Source of the DNA: JBAZOY01 sp041648505
GTDB lineage: Bacteria; Desulfobacterota; Syntrophia; Syntrophales; CG2-30-49-12
Assembly (NCBI GenBank): GCA_041648505.1
Contig: JBAZOY010000028.1
Coordinates: 1 to 28,881, forward strand
Direction: 5' to 3'
Length of the DNA stretch: 28,881 bases
The notes under the pieces were generated by a model. It had not been told where the DNA came from. It ran no database searches and saw nothing but the letters and a program-made list of their open reading frames with translations. Position 1 is the stretch's first letter. Every line of letters starts with the position of its first letter. The translations under genes and the position numbers were made by a program. Below, in pieces: positions 7,168 to 14,270 of the stretch.

Positions 7168-7563
7168 ACAAATTCCCCTTTCCATAAGGCACTAAGGCAC
7201 AAAATTTACCGATTGCCTGTTTACCTGGACTACTAAGCATGCAATCAGCAATATTGCCGGAAATAAACCAACAACTTCTCTATTGAGAAATCAAACCGAA
7301 ACCTTTCAAAATACTGAAAACCGGATTCAAAAGGCACGAATTAAAGATTTTTCAGGTACCATGTTTAGTACAGCACCAATCAAAGCAACGTATAAGCGCA
7401 TAAGTGCGAGTTTTATCCTCACAGTAAAACGGGACGCGGACATGGCCGCAGCATCGTCGAAAGAGACTTTTGAGCTTCGAAAAATACAATCTTCAAAGCT
7501 CGCAAGCCATATATTTTCTTTGTACCTCCCAAGGATGCCTTTGTGTCTGTCCCAGAAACTTTC
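7168..7563. other. 396-bp gap between rpsR and rplI without a gene
   Basis: I find no coherent frame on either strand. In many relatives this position holds a YybS/DUF2232 membrane protein, but no remnant is readable. The minus strand carries GGAGG near 7523 that leads only to very short frames, and an imperfect stem (GAGCTTYGAA type) around 7472-7502. It may be the scar of a deletion or a leader with a promoter for rplI-dnaB. Confidence 0.5.
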
Positions 7564-7830
7564 TCAACCCTCGGAAATAACAAAAGGCAGAAACGCTATC
7601 ATCCTCGCCCTTTTTATGGCCAGAGTCAGCTCTCTCTGATGTTTGGCACAACTTCCGGTAATTCTCCTCGGCATGATCTTACCCCTGTCCGTGATAAAAT
7701 CTTTCAAGGTGACGGGAGCTTTATACTCTATTTTCAGGTTAGAGTCTGTACAAAATCTACAATACTTCCTTCTCGAAAAAAATTTCTTCCGAGGTTTTGA
7801 GGTTTTTGTACCTCTTTGCGGTGTTATCAT
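7564..7830 (-). CDS. rpsR: 30S ribosomal protein S18
   Basis: An 88-residue basic protein of the small-subunit platform that binds S6. The family core is clear: RRKYCRFC near residues 21-28 with a CxxC-type metal site (Cys24, Cys27), YKAPVTLKDFITDRGKIMPRRITGSCAKHQREL, then the C-terminal AIKRARMIAFLPF. The ATG sits 3 nt after the rpsF stop, with GGAG in the rpsF end as its ribosome site, so S6 and S18 are made together as usual. Confidence 0.97.
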   Translation of the reverse strand: MITPQRGTKTSKPRKKFFSRRKYCRFCTDSNLKIEYKAPVTLKDFITDRGKIMPRRITGSCAKHQRELTLAIKRARMIAFLPFVISEG

Positions 7831-7833
7831 TTC

Positions 7834-8328
7834 TTATTCGCTCCTATCTTCTTTTTTCTCTGTAGCCGATGACAGCGCAGGATCTTCTCCCTCTTCACTA
7901 ATTTTAGCTTCCGTAACCTCCTCGCCCGGCTTATCAGTAGCTTCTTCTGCGGTTTTTACATCAGAACTTGAGGAAACTTCTTTCTCCTTAACTTCCTTAC
8001 CGGCAGCAGCTATCTCGTCTTCAATTTCCTTAAGATCAACTTTGTCCTTCGTTTTTATCGTCATGAATTTCAAGATTCTGTCATCAATCTTGAGTTTTCT
8101 TTCCAACTCAGTAACAATAGCACCAACGCCCATAAAATCAACAAAGATGTAATACCCCTTTGCCTGTTTTTCGATCTTATAGGCCAGTTTTCTCTGTCCC
8201 CATTTTTCTATCTTAACAATAACACCTTTTCTCTCTGTAATGATCGCACTGTAATCTTCAATCAGCCCGGTAACTTCATCGCCGGGCACATCAATATTGA
8301 CAATATATATGGTTTCATACCTCTTCAA
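7834..8328 (-). CDS. rpsF: 30S ribosomal protein S6 with acidic C-terminal tail
   Basis: A 164-residue protein. The first 100 residues are the S6 ferredoxin-like fold (RYETIYIVN, WGQRKLAYKIEKQAKGYYIFVDFMG, LERKLKIDDRILKFMTI). The remaining 60 or so are a low-complexity Glu/Lys/Ala/Ser tail, longer than the modest acidic tail of Escherichia coli S6. The start codon is TTG at 8328, supported by GGAGGTAGAGAT directly before it. It heads the rpsF-rpsR-rplI-dnaB series. The tail is probably disordered and may be the target of modification, as S6 glutamylation in other bacteria; that is inference. Confidence 0.95.
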   Translation of the reverse strand: MKRYETIYIVNIDVPGDEVTGLIEDYSAIITERKGVIVKIEKWGQRKLAYKIEKQAKGYYIFVDFMGVGAIVTELERKLKIDDRILKFMTIKTKDKVDLKEIEDEIAAAGKEVKEKEVSSSSDVKTAEEATDKPGEEVTEAKISEEGEDPALSSATEKKEDRSE

Positions 8329-8356
8329 ATCTCTACCTCCTTCTGGCTTTAAAGTC

Positions 8357-8395
8357 CGAATACTATATTCGAATACTATATTATATGAATTCGAA
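8357..8395. repeat. Perfect 13-bp tandem duplication with TTCGAA palindromes
   Basis: CGAATACTATATT occurs twice head to tail at 8357-8369 and 8370-8382. TTCGAA palindromes lie at 8368 and 8390, 22 bp (two helical turns) apart. The minus strand also contains TATAAT here. The block lies between the SDR gene and rpsF, where the promoter of the ribosomal operon is expected, so it may be a duplicated -10/operator region. Confidence 0.6.
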
Positions 8396-8414
8396 CAAGG
8401 AGCTATACAGCTTT

Positions 8415-9362
8415 TTAAGCCTTATCCTTTTTAGGTTCAGCCGGTGGTGCCGGATTAATATAACCTTTAAGCAGGGCCTTAGGAACAAAATCTTCCAGCT
8501 CTTCCAACCGGAACATACCATCTTCTGTAAACTTGTATACGGCCAGTGTCTCCACCGGTTCGTTATAAATGCTGACCCTTCCTTTTTCCACATGAAAAAC
8601 CCGACCGTTGATATTGGCCGCCGCTTCACTAACTAAGTAAACCACCATTGGCGGAACATATTGCGGTCCAGGCATAGCCATGAGGGATTCATAATGCTCT
8701 TTAGTCATCAGCCCGCTTTCAAATCTTTTCTTCCAACCGGCCATTACCTGCTCGGTCATGGTCATTCTCGTAGCGGCAAGGGGGGAAATACAATTGGCGG
8801 TAACTCCATAGCGTCCCATTTCCCGGGCGATTGAACTGGTCAGGCTGACGATGGCACCTTTAGCCGCCGCGTAGTTACACTGGCCCACGGCACCCCGCCA
8901 TGCATCGGACGTTATGTTAACTATTCTGCCGTAGCCTTGTTCTTTCATTTTCACACAGGCGTGACGACAGAGATTAAAGGTACCTTTTAAATGCACGGCA
9001 AGTACTAAATCCCAATCTTCCTCGCTCATATTCCAGATCATACGTTCTCTCAGTACACCGGCGCAATTAACGACAATATCCACCCGACCGAAGTTTTCCA
9101 CGCAATTGTTTATTATCCCTTCGACAACCTTAAAGTCGGTTACAGAACTGTAATTCACCACGGCATTTCCACCGTTGTCCTTAATCTCGGAAACTACCTT
9201 ATCCGCAGGGCCAAGATCAGTGCCGCCGCCATCTCTGGCCGCACCTAAATCAACAACCATCACGCTGGCACCTTCCGCAGCTAAAGCTAATGACATTTCC
9301 CTGCCGATTCCTCCACCGGCACCAGTGACTATGGCTGCTCTGCCTTTTAGTCTATCGCCCAT
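8415..9362 (-). CDS. Short-chain dehydrogenase (3-hydroxyacyl-CoA dehydrogenase type)
   Basis: A 315-residue SDR. It shows the Rossmann motif TGAGGGIGRE (about residues 14-23), the structural NCAG, the catalytic Ser in NITSD and the YAAAK pair. The insertion RDGGGTDLGPADKVVSEI after the second strand is that of the dehydrogenase part of peroxisomal multifunctional enzyme 2, which oxidises 3-hydroxyacyl-CoA to 3-oxoacyl-CoA. A C-terminal extension of about 60 residues ends in a Lys/Pro-rich tail. GGAGG precedes the ATG. It is the third gene of an operon after the HMG-CoA-synthase-like fusion and the thiolase (37-nt gap), so it probably supplies the ketoacyl-CoA for thiolysis. The substrate is not known. 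Confidence 0.85.
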   Translation of the reverse strand: MGDRLKGRAAIVTGAGGGIGREMSLALAAEGASVMVVDLGAARDGGGTDLGPADKVVSEIKDNGGNAVVNYSSVTDFKVVEGIINNCVENFGRVDIVVNCAGVLRERMIWNMSEEDWDLVLAVHLKGTFNLCRHACVKMKEQGYGRIVNITSDAWRGAVGQCNYAAAKGAIVSLTSSIAREMGRYGVTANCISPLAATRMTMTEQVMAGWKKRFESGLMTKEHYESLMAMPGPQYVPPMVVYLVSEAAANINGRVFHVEKGRVSIYNEPVETLAVYKFTEDGMFRLEELEDFVPKALLKGYINPAPPAEPKKDKA

Positions 9363-9399
9363 TTTAATAACCTCCTTCTATCATTTACATCTAATCATG

Positions 9400-10578
9400 T
9401 TAGTCCCGGCAACCCAGAATAGTTACAACCGGCATAAGATACCCGGGATGTCCCCCCTGAGCCATAGCCAAACCGAACTTGGGGTTTTTCACTTGACGGG
9501 GACCGGCCTTACCTCTTAACTGTAAGTACAGTTCATTACACATTCTGAGACCGCTTGCGGCCAAGGGATGGCCGAAGGCCTTCAAACCGCCGTCGGTATT
9601 TGCGGGAAGTCTTCCCTCCAGGGTGAATGCACCTTCCTCTACTTCATACACTGCCCTGCCCTGATCGCAAAAACCAAGCGCTTCGTATTCAGTCAACTCG
9701 GCTATACTGAAACAATCATGAACCTGGGCCACACTTATTTCTTCACGAGGGTTCTTTATTCCTGCTGCTTCATAAGCCTGCCTGCCAGCAGCCTGTGTCT
9801 CCGGAAGGTGGTCATATTGATAATCTATATCTTCTTTGCCCCACCCTGTTCCCAGAGCCACTCCAAAACCCTTTACCAAGACATAATCATCCTTAAAATT
9901 CTTGGCTATGTCTGCCGAACAGATGATGGCTGCCGATGCACCATCGGTGGTTGGACAACAATCAAACAGCCCCAGCGGCCAGGCGATTATAGGCGCATTT
10001 ATCGCTTGTTCAAGTGTAATCTCTCTTTGGAAGTGCGCCTTGGGCGAAAAAGTGCCGTTATGATGGTTTTTTACAGCTATTTTAGCCAAGGCCCTCTTAC
10101 CGTCTTCCGGCTTTATGCCGTATTTTGCAAAATACTTGTTAGCAAGCAATGCCCACCTGCCGGGGGCAGTCAAACCCAGATTGTATACCGGGTTGTCAAA
10201 AAACTCCGGCAAGCCTGAGTAACCGCTGTCTTTAAGTTTTTCTACGCCTGCTACCAGAACTATATCATAAAGACCACAGGCCACGCCAAAACAGGCGTTT
10301 CTCAGAGCATCCATACCGGTACCGCAGGCATTTTCCACCCTGGTTATCGGCATGTTTTTCAGCTTAAGCGGCATAGCCAGTGTTGCTCCGGTAAAAGCGG
10401 AAACAACACTCCCCAGCCAGGCTGCCTCAATATCCTTTGTTTCTACTCCTGCGTCAGCATAAGCCTCATAGACGGCATCTATGAGCATGTCATCAACGCT
10501 CTTATTCCAGTTCTCACCAAACTTTGTTATACCCATGCCAATAATGGCCACTTTATCTCTTATAGCATCTGCCCTCAC
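9400..10578 (-). CDS. SCP2-type thiolase (acetyl-CoA acetyltransferase family)
   Basis: A 392-residue thiolase of the SCP2/archaeal subgroup, which cleaves or forms 3-oxoacyl-CoA. The nucleophile is Cys85 in ENACGTG, the His of the VHDCF block lies in the middle-C-terminal half, and GHPLAASG replaces the usual GHPxGATG. The start codon is GTG at 10578, backed by GGAGGAGAAAA. The gene directly follows the HMG-CoA-synthase-like/DUF35 fusion with a 21-nt gap. In archaea a thiolase of this type forms a complex with HMG-CoA synthase held together by a DUF35 protein, and in anaerobic toluene degradation the thiolase BbsB works with the DUF35 protein BbsA. A similar complex here is inferred. Confidence 0.88.
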   Translation of the reverse strand: MRADAIRDKVAIIGMGITKFGENWNKSVDDMLIDAVYEAYADAGVETKDIEAAWLGSVVSAFTGATLAMPLKLKNMPITRVENACGTGMDALRNACFGVACGLYDIVLVAGVEKLKDSGYSGLPEFFDNPVYNLGLTAPGRWALLANKYFAKYGIKPEDGKRALAKIAVKNHHNGTFSPKAHFQREITLEQAINAPIIAWPLGLFDCCPTTDGASAAIICSADIAKNFKDDYVLVKGFGVALGTGWGKEDIDYQYDHLPETQAAGRQAYEAAGIKNPREEISVAQVHDCFSIAELTEYEALGFCDQGRAVYEVEEGAFTLEGRLPANTDGGLKAFGHPLAASGLRMCNELYLQLRGKAGPRQVKNPKFGLAMAQGGHPGYLMPVVTILGCRD

Positions 10579-10599
10579 TTTTCTCCTCCTTTCTATTAT

Positions 10600-12015
10600 C
10601 TACCTGACCGGACGACATTTCCAGAAGTAATTACAGTATCCTTCGGTTTCGCTCATCTTCCTGAAGGTTAGATCCAGGGACATATCAATTTCCACCTTTT
10701 CAGGATCACGATCGGTCATCGGGGTAAAAAATCTTAAATTCCCTTCCATATTAACCACGCTCACAACCAAAGGTGGATCGACAGTTGAAGCTAGGAGATC
10801 CTTACTGAAGGTAAACAGCTTCCCTTTACGCTCCGAAATTGACACCTCTTTAAATTGATCCTTGGCCTGGCAATAGTTGCAAACCCTCTGCGGCGGGAAA
10901 AAAGCCCGGCCGCAACTGGTACACTCAGAACTATTTAAGCTGTAGATCATGCCCCGGTCTCTGTGGATAGCCACAGCCGAAGATTTCTGAGGAGGACGGC
11001 GCCGTCCACTCTCTACATCCATAATTCCACGGAACTTTATATATTTCTCGTAGTTAGACAAGTAGTTCTTTGACTTGAGATGCCCATGGACACCAAGATA
11101 TTCTTTATCCATTAAAGGCTTCTCTTTTACCTGGAAAGACATAATGTCACAACCGTCACCATAGCTTATCAGGAGCAACTTATCACCGGCATTTGCCTCT
11201 TCCATAGCCGCTACCAGAATCAGAAGGGCAAAAGCAGCACCGGTGTTACCGATAGTATCAAGCATGGGATCCTGTGCCTGCGTTTTTACGTCCAACTTTA
11301 AAATCTTGGAGGCTTCTTTATGCCCTCGGGCATCTGGGGCATAAAGGGCTACCTTATTAAAATCTTTGAGATTCATATTTTGCGTTTTCATGAAGGAATC
11401 GACGGCCTCTTTAACATCAGCCAGATAGCCCTCGGTAACAACGAAACGATCTTCCCACTTCTTTACAAAGGGCTGATCGCTTAAACGCCACTGGTCGATT
11501 ATCTCACTTGCATGTGTATAATTGGAGACACAATCAATACTTCCCTCTTTGCCAACCAACAGGGCAACAGCACCATCTCCCAGAACCTGTTCATAATCTG
11601 AGCCGGGCGCCCCCAGACGGCAATCAGATGCAACAACCAAAACACTGTTTACGGAACCGGCCTTTACTGCATCCATAGCTGCCCGTAAGGCATTTGTCCC
11701 CGCCCTCAAACTGTCGGCAAAATCTACAGTAAACACACTTTTCTTTAGATTCAGGGCCGAGGCAATGACAGCCGCCCCCTGTTTCTCTTTATATGGTGAC
11801 GTAGTTGTAGCAAAGTATACGCCGCCAATAGACTGGCGATCTATACCATGAAGCGCATCCCTGCCTGCTTCCACAGCCAAGGTTATGCTGTCTTCATCGT
11901 AGTTGGCCACTGCTTTTTCGCCTCTCGGAGCACCTCCGCCCCACGCTCTTCCTATTTCTTCACGTTTTAGTCTGTAATATGGTATGTAAGCACCAAATGA
12001 TGTAATAGCGGGCAT
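10600..12015 (-). CDS. HMG-CoA-synthase-like protein fused to DUF35 (zinc ribbon + OB fold)
   Basis: A 471-residue fusion. Residues 1 to about 340 have the thiolase-fold layout of archaeal HMG-CoA synthase (ITSFGAYIPYYRL, YDEDSITLAVEAGRDAL, GDGAVALLVG, DTIGNTGAAFALL). Residues 350-471 are DUF35: a zinc ribbon with CTSC and CNYC, then an OB fold. Aligned by eye with active synthases, the catalytic Glu, Cys and His fall at Thr71, Leu103 (in ADSLRAGT) and Tyr225, so all three seem lost and the protein is probably not a normal synthase. It heads the operon with a strong GGAGGTAAGAG site. Likely role: structural or acyl-CoA-binding partner of the downstream thiolase. The fusion is visible; the role is inferred. 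Confidence 0.85.
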   Translation of the reverse strand: MPAITSFGAYIPYYRLKREEIGRAWGGGAPRGEKAVANYDEDSITLAVEAGRDALHGIDRQSIGGVYFATTTSPYKEKQGAAVIASALNLKKSVFTVDFADSLRAGTNALRAAMDAVKAGSVNSVLVVASDCRLGAPGSDYEQVLGDGAVALLVGKEGSIDCVSNYTHASEIIDQWRLSDQPFVKKWEDRFVVTEGYLADVKEAVDSFMKTQNMNLKDFNKVALYAPDARGHKEASKILKLDVKTQAQDPMLDTIGNTGAAFALLILVAAMEEANAGDKLLLISYGDGCDIMSFQVKEKPLMDKEYLGVHGHLKSKNYLSNYEKYIKFRGIMDVESGRRRPPQKSSAVAIHRDRGMIYSLNSSECTSCGRAFFPPQRVCNYCQAKDQFKEVSISERKGKLFTFSKDLLASTVDPPLVVSVVNMEGNLRFFTPMTDRDPEKVEIDMSLDLTFRKMSETEGYCNYFWKCRPVR

Positions 12016-12567
12016 CTCTTACCTCCTTCTCTAATACTAATCTGTTATCTCGCGGGCTTCTGATCAGACATCTTATTTCTTGTAAATTCCATCGAATAAC
12101 TCTTTCTACCGGAACTTCATGGGTCTCGGGCTTACTCTTCTCCCAGAAAGATCGCTTCAATTATTTATTGAACCTTTTACGTAGCATAATCATACGTATA
12201 AGCTATCTTAAACTTACCTCCTCACATAAATCTTTAACTTTTTCTTGCTCTCATCCACACATGATCTACCATCAACTCTAACAGGACCAATTCGAGAAGC
12301 TAATATCTACAGCCACTATTAACGATTGAACCGGGATCGAAAGAAGGGCTCTCAAAATTACTTCTAAATGGACGGGCTTTTCAAAAAACTCCTTAAATCT
12401 CTCATACTCTGGGAAAACCTTTGCGGAAACTACCTATCCTGAAACTATAAGATAGTTTACAACTTATAATTATCCTAAATTACTTTGCGTAAGTCAAGAC
12501 AATTATCAGTCAGTGTCAGTAGCACATAAATCTTGACAGTACCGTGCGGTGGTGATAAAAAAAAGAA
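12016..12567. other. Divergent intergenic region with palindromes
   Basis: This 552-bp stretch separates the minus-strand thiolase operon from the plus-strand metal island and must hold promoters for both. I see no gene. Palindromic sites are TTCAAT-tattt-ATTGAA (12156-12172), a pair of TACGTA sites with centres 15 bp apart (12178-12183 and 12193-12198), and AAACTAT-AAG-ATAGTTT (12442-12458). A TTGACA at 12533 has TAAAAA at the right spacing, but that would place the transcript start at the ATG of the next gene. Confidence 0.5.
12442..12470 (+). promoter_or_regulatory. Putative promoter/operator of the metal efflux operon
   Basis: A perfect 7-bp inverted repeat, AAACTAT-AAG-ATAGTTT (12442-12458), lies 6 bp before a consensus TATAAT (12465-12470). 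No TTGACA-like -35 is present at 16-19 bp, and the palindrome occupies that place, as at promoters that need an activator or are blocked by a repressor. The first gene starts about 98 nt downstream. Inferred from sequence only. Confidence 0.4.
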
Positions 12568-12945
12568 ATGCGTTTACGATTACCCAGAAGTCTTATCACA
12601 TATGTTATTCTCATTTTCTACGTTCTCATACCTATGCTCGACAGCATGGTGTGTGCCGACTGTATAGGTAACGCACCTTTTCAGGGTGAAGCAACCATCG
12701 GCAACCTGCAAGCCCCTTATGTCGATGTGAGCTATTCCTCGAATGATGGCACGCAATCAAAAACCCCCGGGACACAGGACGCTAAATCTTTCTGTTTGAT
12801 CTGCGCCAATATCCTCATGGGCGTTGAAGCTTTTTCTCCGAATCCGCATATTGTCATGGCGCAGTGCAATGGCCCACAGGCAGTACCCTCACACTCCGAA
12901 CTTCACTACTCCATCAATAAACCTCCTCAGAATCTCCTCGTATAA
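12568..12945 (+). CDS. Small secreted protein opening the RND efflux operon
   Basis: A 125-residue frame with a signal peptide (MRLRLPRSLITYVILIFYVLIPML, likely cut near VCA/DC). The mature protein has cysteines at the new N-terminus and a CLIC motif near residue 90, then a C-terminus ending YSINKPPQNLLV. Small periplasmic proteins with a CxxC and a PP ending often precede CzcC/CusC genes in deltaproteobacterial metal operons; their function is not established, but metal binding is plausible. No clear Shine-Dalgarno is present. It lies 95 nt before the outer-membrane factor gene and shares its C-terminal style with the protein at 3639-3965. Confidence 0.65.
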   Translation: MRLRLPRSLITYVILIFYVLIPMLDSMVCADCIGNAPFQGEATIGNLQAPYVDVSYSSNDGTQSKTPGTQDAKSFCLICANILMGVEAFSPNPHIVMAQCNGPQAVPSHSELHYSINKPPQNLLV

Positions 12946-13040
12946 GCCTTTTCTTTCCAGAGATATTTCAACCGGATTTCTATTAAAATCCCGCTAAAAT
13001 ATCTTTATCCAATATCATACTTTTTATACGAGGTGAATCA

Positions 13041-14270
13041 ATGAGACGTTTTATTATCACGACATTTTTAATTCTTTTTCTTGTTACCCCTGCTTATTCG
13101 ATGAATATCGAAGAGGCCGTGCAGCGTGCCCTCACGCACAATCACGACCTTCAAGCCCTTAGGCTCGGAGAAGATGCTGCCCGTGGCCAGCTGGAAAAAG
13201 CGCGTCTTTTCTTAACCAATAACCCGACGATCGGGGGCAATGTCTCAAAAAAGAACAGACCGGAGGAAGAAGGCGGCGGTGCGTTTACAAACTATGGATT
13301 CAAGCTCTCCCAGGAGTTCGAGGTTGCGGGGCAGAGGGGCGTAAGGATCGATATAGTGGAAAAAGAGCTTGCCAGAGTAAAAGCCGGAATTAAGGACAAA
13401 GAACGGGTTTTGATTTCGGAGGTGAAAGATGCGTTTGCCAAAGTGCTTGCCTTAAAAAAGAAAAGTGGATTGGCACGCGAGGTCGTCCAACTGAAAGAAG
13501 AACTGCTTGGTTACACAAAGATTAAATTTCAGGCAGGCGACATATCCGGCCTTGATGTGAATCTCGCAGAGGTGGAGTTGAGCAAGGCCAAGAGAGAACT
13601 TCTCCTGTCAGAGAGAGAATACCGGGAAGCGCTTCTTTTCTTACAGGGATTCCTTGGTTTATCACCAGATAGGTCTTTTGCCCTCCAGGGCGATTTGCCT
13701 TCAGAAGCGCCGGTGTTGCCTGATATAGAAGTCCTGAAGGAAGCAGCCTTTTTGCGGAGGCCGGACGCCAAGGCAACCATATTTGAGGTGGAGAAAACCA
13801 AGGCCGCGCTTAAACTGGCAAAAAAGGAAGTCATCCCGAATGTAACGCTCTCAGGATTTTACGACAGGGACGAGTTGAGAAATGCCGTAGGGCTGGAGAT
13901 ATCCATCCCCCTGCCTCTCTTCGACAGGAAACATGCGGAGAAGAAAGAGGCCTATGCGAAAGCTGAAGGAGCAAAAATAAGGTCGGACGGACTGAAAAAA
14001 GCGATAGAACGCGAAGTCGAACAGGCTTTCAGCGACCTTGCAACCGCCATCGATGAATTGTCGCTTTTCAAAAAAGAGATCATTGTAAAGGCCGCAGAGA
14101 ACTTGAATCTCCTGAATCTGGCCTTCAAGGAAGGGAAAGTCGGCTTCTTCGAAGTGCGTCTTGCTCAAAAGGACACCATTGAGGCTCGGTTTGCCTATAT
14201 TGAAGTACAGACTCGAACACAGCTTGCGCTAAATGCGATAGAAAAGACCATAGGGGGAACATTGAAATGA
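13041..14270 (+). CDS. CzcC/CusC-type outer-membrane factor of RND efflux
   Basis: A 409-residue TolC-superfamily protein with a signal peptide (FIITTFLILFLVTPAYS) and two outer-membrane efflux repeats rich in long amphipathic coiled coils. Typical features are MNIEEAVQRALTHNHDLQALR at the mature start, a repeated counterpart around residues 240-300 (LEISIPLPLFDRK) and a C-terminal ALNAIEKTIGG. It should form the trimeric outer-membrane duct for the adjacent adaptor and pump. GAGGTGA lies 5 nt before the ATG. Its stop overlaps the ATG of the adaptor gene (ATGA), marking a tight operon. Confidence 0.9.
   Translation: MRRFIITTFLILFLVTPAYSMNIEEAVQRALTHNHDLQALRLGEDAARGQLEKARLFLTNNPTIGGNVSKKNRPEEEGGGAFTNYGFKLSQEFEVAGQRGVRIDIVEKELARVKAGIKDKERVLISEVKDAFAKVLALKKKSGLAREVVQLKEELLGYTKIKFQAGDISGLDVNLAEVELSKAKRELLLSEREYREALLFLQGFLGLSPDRSFALQGDLPSEAPVLPDIEVLKEAAFLRRPDAKATIFEVEKTKAALKLAKKEVIPNVTLSGFYDRDELRNAVGLEISIPLPLFDRKHAEKKEAYAKAEGAKIRSDGLKKAIEREVEQAFSDLATAIDELSLFKKEIIVKAAENLNLLNLAFKEGKVGFFEVRLAQKDTIEARFAYIEVQTRTQLALNAIEKTIGGTLK

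Noticed and set aside
9568..10218. 216-codon plus-strand frame opposite the thiolase
   Set aside because: Antisense shadow of a secure thiolase gene; composition is not protein-like.
12533..12561. TTGACA-17-TAAAAA as promoter of the metal operon
   Set aside because: Transcription would begin at the start codon of the first gene, which is unlikely; the TATAAT with palindrome at 12442-12470 is the better candidate.
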